Source: Bdellovibrio sp.
GTDB lineage: Bacteria > Bdellovibrionota > Bdellovibrionia > Bdellovibrionales > Bdellovibrionaceae
Reading direction: 5' to 3'
Length of the DNA: 39,321 nucleotides
NCBI GenBank assembly: GCA_013360185.1
Contig: JABWCO010000018.1
Coordinates: forward strand, 1 to 39,321
Positions 30,801 through 36,482 of this stretch are shown in pieces. The notes beneath the pieces were generated by a model. The model searched no databases, was not told the origin of the DNA, and saw nothing but the letters and a program-made list of their open reading frames with translations. Positions within the stretch are counted from its first letter, which is position 1. Each line of letters opens with the position of its first letter. The translations under genes were made by a program, and so were the position numbers.

Positions 30801-32694
30801 CCACGTTAGCAACGGCCTGCTGCCCCAGACTGTCGCTGACCTGGATACTTGCCGTCCCCGCCGCAGAAGGCGCCGTGTATTTGCCATCACTAGCTAAGGT
30901 TCCATCGCCAGAGACAAGAGAGAACACATAAGGTCCCAGTCCCCCGTTTGCTGCGAATTTTAGGGAAGCTGATTTTAGAATAGAGAAAGAACTTGGTGTT
31001 ATCTGTAACGGAGACAAAACCGCCAAAGATGCTTGCGAAAAATTATTTAAACTGTCACGCACTTCCACGGTCACGGTGCCCGGAACCGAGCTTGCCGTAT
31101 ATAAACCCGACACACTATTGATAGTCCCCGCGCCAGAAACAATCGCAAAAGTCTTGGCTCCCACGCCACCACTGGCAGAAAAAGTATGCGTTGCCAACGT
31201 GTTAAGATTTAAACTTGCGGGAGAAATACTTAAAGCACTCGCAATCGTAAGATTAGAAACTGCCGTGTGCCCTTGGCTGTCGGTCACGGTCACGGTACTC
31301 ACTCCCGGCGTCGCGGGTGCGGTAAATAAACCACCTGCTGAAATAAGCCCGTTACTGGTACTAAACGTGTAGGGCGGAATTCCGCCACTGGCACTGAATT
31401 GGTAGTTGCTGTTGACGGTTAACTGCAAAGTGCCAGGAGCAATACCCAACACTGGATTCACCGTGATAAAAGCTTTGGCATTATTAGGATGCGGGGCTTG
31501 GGAGTCTTCGACGGTAATCTCATACACCCCCGGTGTCATGGGGGCTGTATAGTTTAAACCACTTAAGGTTCCTTCACCGGCTGCCACGCTAAGAGTGTAC
31601 CCAGGCACTCCTCCACTGACATTAGGGGTAAAGTCGAAACTTTCTCCGACTTGCAAAGCAATACTAGTAATTGAAAAACTCAAGGCGTCGGTCACCCGTA
31701 CCACAGCTTGCGCGGATTGGGGTGGCGATGAACTATCGGCCACCGTCACCTCGTAGGTGCCGATGGCGGCCGGGGCATTGTAAAGACCCGATAACGAATT
31801 AATAGTTCCATGACTGACATTCGCTACGGAATAAGAGTACGGAGGTGTTCCGCCGGACGCGGAAAAATTGAAGGTGGAACTTTTCACCAAAGTAATATCG
31901 CTGGTATTTAAAAGTAAGGGATTGGTGATAGTGACGACTCCGACATCGACATTCTTTAAAGAGTCTGTGACTTTAAGCACCGCCGTGCCCACGTTGGCGG
32001 AAGCAACAAAATCCCCCGTGGAAGCATTGAGACTGCCCTCGCCAGAAAGAAGTTCGTAATGGTATGGCCCGACCCCACCACTGGCCGCAAACTGAAAAGA
32101 AGTCTCGCGAGGTAAAATTTTATTTTTCGGATTAAGAGCCAATTCTGGATTCACAGTTACATTCACTGTTGCCACATTGGCCTGACTATCAATGGCTTTA
32201 ATTTGTACACTTCCCGCCGAACCAAAAGAAGCGATACCTTGTGCGTTGATTGTAGCGTTCCCTGAAACAACAGACCACTCAAAAGGTGCAACACCACCCA
32301 GCGCCGAAAACGGGTAATTCATTCCCACACTCAAAGTTTTCCCCTCGGGAACAATTGAGAATTCCGGCGTGACTAAAATATTCACGAAATAAAAATTGCC
32401 GTCAGCGTCTTCGACCTTTAAAACTGAAAATCCTGCCGCTGCTGGCGCCGTGTAAACACCCTCCGCACTGACGGTTCCATTTCCCATATACACCGCATAC
32501 GAATTTACGGAAGAAAAAAACTGCTTTAAGTCCAAAGTTTCATTTGTACGAACGGTGTAAATGCCTTTGAAATCCGCGCCTGGAGTGGAAGGTAAAATCG
32601 CTTCGCCAATGGTGTCGGAGATGGAGGAGGCTATCCCGCCACAGCCCATAAGCCCTAAAGAACTTATAAAAATTAAGAGAATTCTTTTTAACAT
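27832..32694 (-). CDS. giant lipoprotein with 12 putative-Ig repeats and a DUF1566-like C-terminus
   Basis: I chose the ATG at 32694, 6 nt after GGAG; a longer frame adds 16 unlikely residues. The 1620-residue product begins with a lipoprotein signal (ILLIFISSLGLMGCGG). Then come one degenerate unit and 12 recognisable ~85-residue putative-Ig units, each with a core such as ASGGVPPYTYSV followed by GLYTAPA and VTVTDS. Next are two Ig-like domains with paired cysteines (VSGACSLNG and VSGTCSEGT), two fibronectin-III-like domains (TVDVSPPTVPTGL), and a ~200-residue C-terminal domain. That domain has YGGYKDWYLPSRYELNLMW and WYWSSTEYAS, typical of DUF1566/FISUMP, and ends VRCVRRF. It is probably a long surface stalk with a binding tip. 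It is the last gene of a minus-strand fibre locus. Confidence 0.85.
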   Translation of the reverse strand: MLKRILLIFISSLGLMGCGGIASSISDTIGEAILPSTPGADFKGIYTVRTNETLDLKQFFSSVNSYAVYMGNGTVSAEGVYTAPAAAGFSVLKVEDADGNFYFVNILVTPEFSIVPEGKTLSVGMNYPFSALGGVAPFEWSVVSGNATINAQGIASFGSAGSVQIKAIDSQANVATVNVTVNPELALNPKNKILPRETSFQFAASGGVGPYHYELLSGEGSLNASTGDFVASANVGTAVLKVTDSLKNVDVGVVTITNPLLLNTSDITLVKSSTFNFSASGGTPPYSYSVANVSHGTINSLSGLYNAPAAIGTYEVTVADSSSPPQSAQAVVRVTDALSFSITSIALQVGESFDFTPNVSGGVPGYTLSVAAGEGTLSGLNYTAPMTPGVYEITVEDSQAPHPNNAKAFITVNPVLGIAPGTLQLTVNSNYQFSASGGIPPYTFSTSNGLISAGGLFTAPATPGVSTVTVTDSQGHTAVSNLTIASALSISPASLNLNTLATHTFSASGGVGAKTFAIVSGAGTINSVSGLYTASSVPGTVTVEVRDSLNNFSQASLAVLSPLQITPSSFSILKSASLKFAANGGLGPYVFSLVSGDGTLASDGKYTAPSAAGTASIQVSDSLGQQAVANVVIYDDLVIAPLAPQMTLNKTKNFSATGGVPPYTYSVVTADGGTFSGSTYTSPNTPGSYVVRVTDAEGTFSETTVLVSPALSISPLTKTLSLGDTADFTASNGVPPYVWSVVEAGGGSISPYGKYTASATPGSYTVRLTDADGTVVTSAVTVTASLSLSASKYKLAVGQVLNFSAAGGVAPYVYSIVEAGQGSIDANSGQYTAPANLNNGVSATIKVVDSLGHEATKIVSLYSALSVTPSGKNLAVNNSATFTGQGGLPPYTYSVTGAPANGTVNASGLYTAPASAGSYSLTVTDSDGNTTNASITVGASLQISPASVGLIYTETQTFTASGGVSPYSYSVVSGGGTINASTGSYVAGAPAGTTQVRVTDSLNNTSVATVTVTALSVTITTPTSGAYVNLSNKNSFAVSGACSLNGSSVVVTATGGLSSTVTCAGNSYSTNLNFNAVADGAITINATHLSAPQASVAVTKDTVLPTVTISSPVAGTISAAQAASLTVSGTCSEGTTVDISAAGGAVTATPVCAAGSFTTNLNLSAVADGNVTITANHSDSAGNAATADSVVMSKDATPPTAVTLVNDGQWLNSTSASPTITFTAGSDTGGSGIQKHQVQVIRSSDSVVMKAWADFVSGNTVTGLSLSDGTSYKVEIRTLDVAGNTSTVATSDGWTVDVSPPTVPTGLTVSAATAFDTETPLLSWTASTDSGSGVSVYKVKLYKDDNTLVGSEVTLASGQNITSLSLTPGVNYKFAVSAVDSVGNQSAYSSYSATWLATKSDPCLGTPTPGTECEGGAIYLGSLSPGATSGSGTDKYMTTPGGCGDIPAGSVSGGSGPSSYANADFTPTSCSGNDATRKYWNDGTGSLYDIPNLTNYTSTSGTGYGGTNTDNKYGNQNAVEIVAITAAGSGGYHAAARYCDKLDYGGYKDWYLPSRYELNLMWTNKGSIPGLDVSGNWYWSSTEYASDTSWIQRFDAGLQSAGNKNANLPNGLLVRCVRRF
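29660..32365 (-). repeat. array of 12 putative-Ig domain units inside the giant lipoprotein
   Basis: Twelve successive units of roughly 80-90 codons each carry a (A/V)(S/N/L)GG.(P/G/A)PY-type core. Unit variation is high at the DNA level, so this is an old protein-level repeat and not a recent DNA amplification. Boundaries are approximate. Confidence 0.8.
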
Positions 32695-32809
32695 GAAACG
32701 CTCCCTAATCAGAGTCACTCTTATTCTTGAACAAACCCTCACAATTTCTTTTCGGTCTATTAATGAGTCTTCATTAACTTCGGATTTATATTAATTTGGC
32801 TCTGAATAA

Positions 32810-32827
32810 AAACTGCTCCATGAAAAT
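32810..32827 (-). repeat. short copy C of the intergenic element
   Basis: AAACTGCTCCATGAAAAT on the plus strand matches the core of copy B (36434-36451) with one mismatch. It lies about 115 bp before the start codon of the giant lipoprotein, similar to the ~135 bp between copy B and its downstream fibre gene. Confidence 0.5.
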
Positions 32828-32954
32828 ACATCGTTTTTCGATTCAAAATGAAACTCTGACTTTCTTTACAATTTCACTAAACGGGATAAGCAAAACTAGT
32901 AAAATGATGACTCAACTCAAACAAACTCTGTAGTGGCAGAGCCTGTAAGGCCTC

Positions 32955-32995
32955 CTCGAGGAATTGATATGTTTTTATATACGAAACTGCTCCGT
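32955..32995 (-). repeat. intergenic 41-bp repeat, copy A
   Basis: This starts CTCGAGGAATT and ends AAACTGCTCCGT on the plus strand. It is identical to copy B at 36405-36445 at 38 of 41 positions, in the same orientation. It lies between the Gly-rich gene and the giant lipoprotein gene. Confidence 0.85.
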
Positions 32996-33070
32996 TAGAA
33001 AAATGCGGCAGTGCCTCGAAAAAACTTTTTACTGTTTGTGTTTCCCGTCTGTAGGGTTCCGCTTTAAGTT

Positions 33071-33994
33071 CTACGGCAGCCAATAAATAACTATTTTTCC
33101 TCCGCTGCCGGATCCTGCTGTCAATGGAGTACTGCCAGTTGCACCATTACCACCTTTGCCAAGATTGGCTACGTAATCGGGATCTGCCGCTCCAACTGAC
33201 GCTCCACCTACAGATGTTGTACTACTTGTCCCGCCTGTATTAGAATTTGTTGTACTGCCGGCCTTAATATAATTCGTGCCGCCATGGGCTCGATTTGGAC
33301 TTGTTGTAATTGCACCACCGAAATAACCACCACCACCGCCTCCCCTTGAGGTATTTCCTGTACCACCAGTTGCATTGAATGCGATGCCGTTATGGGAGCC
33401 ATTCCCGCCCCCCGTGCCGCCCGAACCGCCAGTTCCCCCTCCAGATCCGCCGCCGCCGCCTCCTGCAATAACTAACGCATTTGCCTGAGATGCTGAACTT
33501 ATAAAGACTCCAGAATAACCGCCGCCGCCGCCACCACAATAGTATGAACCACCATCATTTCCTGCACCATAACCACCCCCTGGTGTTCCAGGAACGGCGG
33601 AATTACATCTGCCACCAGTTGAATTTTTTGCGCCTGCTCCACCATTTGCGACTTCGTAATAAAGAGTTCCTGAGACAGGTACCGTGGCATCAACGAAGGC
33701 CCCAGCCCCCCCTCCCTTTGGTGAATAGTCGAACGACATGTCTATAGAACCACCCCCGCCACCGCCCCAAGCTTTAATTCGAGCGTGTCCACACCCCGCA
33801 GGTACCGCAACTGTTCCAACTTGACCGCTAGAATAAACATTACTTCCACCGGGACAAGCGACATTGCCGACATTAGCCAATGCTCCTACGACAGGTATCA
33901 TTGTAGGGTTTGGTGTTCCAACCTGCGGAAGTGCAGTCAGAATAATAAATATAAAATATTTTACCCCGCAGGAATTTAACCGATAGGTGAACAC
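33071..33994 (-). CDS. secreted glycine-rich protein, coupled to the fibre gene
   Basis: I chose the GTG at 33994 because it overlaps the TAG stop of the fibre gene by one base (TAGTG) and follows GGGGGG by about 8 nt; the much longer frame to 34210 reads through the fibre gene. The 307-residue product has a signal-like hydrophobic N-terminus (KYFIFIILTALPQVG). Residues ~45-65 (TVAVPAGCGHARIKAWGGGGGG) match the start of glycine-rich domains found in tail-fibre-associated proteins. Several Gly runs follow, separated by short variable loops (SIDMSFDY, GNDGGSYYCGG, NRAHGGTNY, ADPDYVANLG), ending in GGKIVIYWLP. Such runs can pack as polyglycine II helices. Coupling to the fibre suggests that it caps or decorates it. 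This role is inferred. Confidence 0.75.
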   Translation of the reverse strand: MFTYRLNSCGVKYFIFIILTALPQVGTPNPTMIPVVGALANVGNVACPGGSNVYSSGQVGTVAVPAGCGHARIKAWGGGGGGSIDMSFDYSPKGGGAGAFVDATVPVSGTLYYEVANGGAGAKNSTGGRCNSAVPGTPGGGYGAGNDGGSYYCGGGGGGYSGVFISSASQANALVIAGGGGGGSGGGTGGSGGTGGGNGSHNGIAFNATGGTGNTSRGGGGGGYFGGAITTSPNRAHGGTNYIKAGSTTNSNTGGTSSTTSVGGASVGAADPDYVANLGKGGNGATGSTPLTAGSGSGGKIVIYWLP

Positions 33995-36300
33995 TATTGA
34001 TACCCCCCACCCCACGTCACATAGAGGGTTGAACCCGTATAAACGAATGTATAGATGGTATCTTTGCCTGCTGTCGTGGCCGTATTTGCTGGTAAAAATT
34101 TTGTCGAATATCCCAAGAAAGAATACGTTACCGCATTGATTGCAGCATTCCCCGTAACTACGAGGGTATATGTTCCCCCTGCGACAAGATTGGTGAGGGT
34201 GATAGCACAAGCGCCAGCGGCAATTGTATTTGACGGACTAAGTATTTGAGAATTGCTAGCTGCAAAATCAATTGCGCTTGAACCGCAGGTAAATCCACCC
34301 GAGAAGGTCGCAGGCACCGTCGTAATTGCTCCGCTCACTTGTAATTTAGACTCCGGAGTTGGGGTCCCAACTCCAATCTTGCCGCCAGCATAATTAATTC
34401 CACCGGTCGCGGCTGTCCAATAACCTGCCGACGCCGGAAGATCTGCGGCGGCTAACGCCCGAAACGACGGGGCGCCAGTACCACTTGGCGGGCCGATGAA
34501 AACCAAGTTCTGGGCAACGGTGGCAGATCCCGTCCCACCCTTAGAAATCGGCATAACGCCTGTGACATCGGCCATGGTCACATCCACTGCCGACTGGGTC
34601 GCCAAAGAACCCAATCCCGTCACATTTGCAGCCGGAATTCCATTGATCGCCTGACACGCGAACTGATCCGTGATCGAAGACCATCCTAGAGTCTGTGCTG
34701 CCGTACAAGCTGCAACGTTAAACGCGGAGGACGCGCCCGTGACATTTCTTAATTCAGACAACTTCACAAAGTGGGGCTGCCAACCAATACCATGCACATA
34801 CTTCATAAATTTTTGATCATCACCGGCAAGGGCAGTCGAAACTCCTACCCCGTTAAGTTTCCCAACGACCGTAGCACCTTGAGTTCCCGTCACGTCACCC
34901 AATAAAGAACCGGAAAATGATGTCGCCCCCGGAAGATTCGTCAATTGAGAACCATCGACTGCGGGAAGCTTCCCGCCAGCTTCAAGTTTAACAATTTTAT
35001 TTGCTGTAACTCCAGTATCGATTTCCAAAACATTTAAACCGTTCACAATTAAACCATTACCTGGGGCATTTTTGGCGTAAAGCGCCACTGACGGATCCGC
35101 TTCGGTGCCAATACCACTGTCAGGTGCACAGCTCCAACCACCAGCACTCGTATTTAAGGTAGAATCGTATTTTAAAACCTCACCGGTCGCGCAAGCTATG
35201 TTATTGGGTTTGTAATTGAAGTACTTCGTCGAACCATTAATTAATTTATCAATCGAAAGACCTGCAAGCATCCCATCTGCAAAAGTGCCGGTCGTGATTT
35301 TACTAGTCGATAAAACCGGAATGTCGGCAGCAATAAGAGCCACGTCACCCGCGATCACGCGGCCTTGAGCATCGGTTGTAACTTTATAATAGGAACCCGC
35401 CGTCCCGACGTTAGGAAGACTTAAGGTTACGGATCCTGTGGTACCACCACCGCTTAAGCCCGTGCCAGCAACGACATCAGTAATGTCGCCACTACCACCG
35501 CCCCCAGCGACCGTTTCCCAACTGACACTGGTGCCATCCGTTTGTAAATACTTACCACTCTGACCCACTTGCGATGGCAAAAGAGAATTCACACCACCAG
35601 CAAGACTGGTCGCAGTCGTCGCCGTAGCTGCATTCCCTGTGATATTCACACCCAACGAAGTGCCACTGCCATTGGAATTGTTTAAAATTGCATCGAGTTT
35701 CGTGAATCGTTCAAAAATACTTTCTAAGTTTGCCTGATCCACACCTTTGGCGCTATTGACGTTGATAAAGTCCGTGTCGGATTTACTGTTCAGCATTTCT
35801 GAATTCACCGCAAAACCCACCGCACGCATATTAAAATCTGCAACAATGTCTTCGCCCTGGATATTCATACGAACACGTAAAATACGACGATCGACATTTG
35901 AGGGGATATAGCTTTGTCCCGAAGAAACGATGTTATTGGCCTCATCCACACATTTTAAACCTGTGCGGGTCACAGAGTTGTTCATAACTTCCGTTATCGT
36001 CAAAACGGGAGAAGGGTTGCGCGCCCCCGGCGTTGAAACACTTGCATCACCTAAAATCAAATTTAAATACCCATTAGAAATATTTTTCCCAGAATGGACT
36101 TCTTCACGCAGCACACAGTCGTTCACAGGATCTAGAATTTGGGCGGTGATAGATATGCCACTGACGTTAGGATACGTGCCATCTGGTTTTTTTACGACCG
36201 CTTGAAAATTGATTCCCTTGTGTTGTGCTTGCGCGATCACAGCAAAAATCATCACGATTAAAAAAGAGAATAGAGGACTCAGAACGTTCCGTGTCTTCAT
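33994..36300 (-). CDS. tail-fibre-like surface protein (MAT type)
   Basis: I chose the ATG at 36300, 6 nt after AGGAG; the longer frame to 36375 lacks a ribosome site. The 768-residue product has a signal peptide (LFSFLIVMIFAVIAQAQ). Its conserved N-terminal domain (GINFQAVVKKPDGTYPNVSGISI ... SNGYLNLILGD) is the kind seen at the base of Bdellovibrio mosaic adhesive trimer fibres. A heptad segment (ESIFERFTKLDAILNNS) and a phage-fibre-like stalk of repeated modules follow, such as GKYLQTDGTSVSWET, GTGLSGGGTTGSVTLSLP, YYKVTTDAQGRV, and YWTAATGGINYAGGKIGVGTPTPESKL. The C-terminus is a separate beta-rich domain ending VTWGGGYQ. These proteins form trimeric fibres that recognise prey or host surfaces. 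It is coupled to the Gly-rich gene. Confidence 0.82.
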   Translation of the reverse strand: MKTRNVLSPLFSFLIVMIFAVIAQAQHKGINFQAVVKKPDGTYPNVSGISITAQILDPVNDCVLREEVHSGKNISNGYLNLILGDASVSTPGARNPSPVLTITEVMNNSVTRTGLKCVDEANNIVSSGQSYIPSNVDRRILRVRMNIQGEDIVADFNMRAVGFAVNSEMLNSKSDTDFINVNSAKGVDQANLESIFERFTKLDAILNNSNGSGTSLGVNITGNAATATTATSLAGGVNSLLPSQVGQSGKYLQTDGTSVSWETVAGGGGSGDITDVVAGTGLSGGGTTGSVTLSLPNVGTAGSYYKVTTDAQGRVIAGDVALIAADIPVLSTSKITTGTFADGMLAGLSIDKLINGSTKYFNYKPNNIACATGEVLKYDSTLNTSAGGWSCAPDSGIGTEADPSVALYAKNAPGNGLIVNGLNVLEIDTGVTANKIVKLEAGGKLPAVDGSQLTNLPGATSFSGSLLGDVTGTQGATVVGKLNGVGVSTALAGDDQKFMKYVHGIGWQPHFVKLSELRNVTGASSAFNVAACTAAQTLGWSSITDQFACQAINGIPAANVTGLGSLATQSAVDVTMADVTGVMPISKGGTGSATVAQNLVFIGPPSGTGAPSFRALAAADLPASAGYWTAATGGINYAGGKIGVGTPTPESKLQVSGAITTVPATFSGGFTCGSSAIDFAASNSQILSPSNTIAAGACAITLTNLVAGGTYTLVVTGNAAINAVTYSFLGYSTKFLPANTATTAGKDTIYTFVYTGSTLYVTWGGGYQ

Positions 36301-36404
36301 AAAGCACTCCTTACCAGAATCACAAAAGCTCCTTTTTTTGGATTTTTTTGGAGCCAAATCTAAAAATACTTTCACATATATTTTTCGGTGACCTAGAAGG
36401 GAAA

Positions 36405-36445
36405 CTCGAGGAATTCACGTGTTTTTATATACGAAACTGCTCCGT
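36405..36445 (-). repeat. intergenic 41-bp repeat, copy B
   Basis: Copy B differs from copy A (32955-32995) at only three bases in the middle (CACGT against GATAT). It lies upstream of the fibre gene starting at 36300 and just downstream of the first fibre gene. The 14-bp palindrome TCGTAAATTTACGA follows at 36466-36479. Confidence 0.85.
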
Positions 36446-36482
36446 GAAAATCCTTATCCGCCTGTTCGTAAATTTACGAGAC

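Larger units (their letters stand above)
32695..33070. other. intergenic stretch upstream of the giant lipoprotein
   Basis: About 375 bp contain two copies of the GGAGCAGTTT-type element (at 32810-32827 and 32955-32995) and AT-rich sequence that could hold the promoter of the giant lipoprotein. A 68-codon frame at 32877-33083 (minus) starts with TTG inside the previous gene and covers one repeat copy; I do not call it. Confidence 0.45.

Noticed and set aside
29660-32365. Regularly spaced similar sequences that might suggest a CRISPR or satellite array
   Set aside because: The spacing (~250 bp) and divergence fit protein-level Ig-domain repeats within one gene. There are no short identical repeats with unique spacers.
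32877-33083. Minus-strand frame of 68 codons between the Gly-rich gene and the giant lipoprotein
   Set aside because: It starts with TTG inside the previous gene, has no ribosome site, and part of it is the 41-bp intergenic repeat.
33071-34210. Long form of the Gly-rich protein starting at 34210
   Set aside because: The first ~72 codons lie inside the fibre gene in another frame and look non-coding. The GTG at 33994 with TAGTG coupling and a signal-like segment is the better start.
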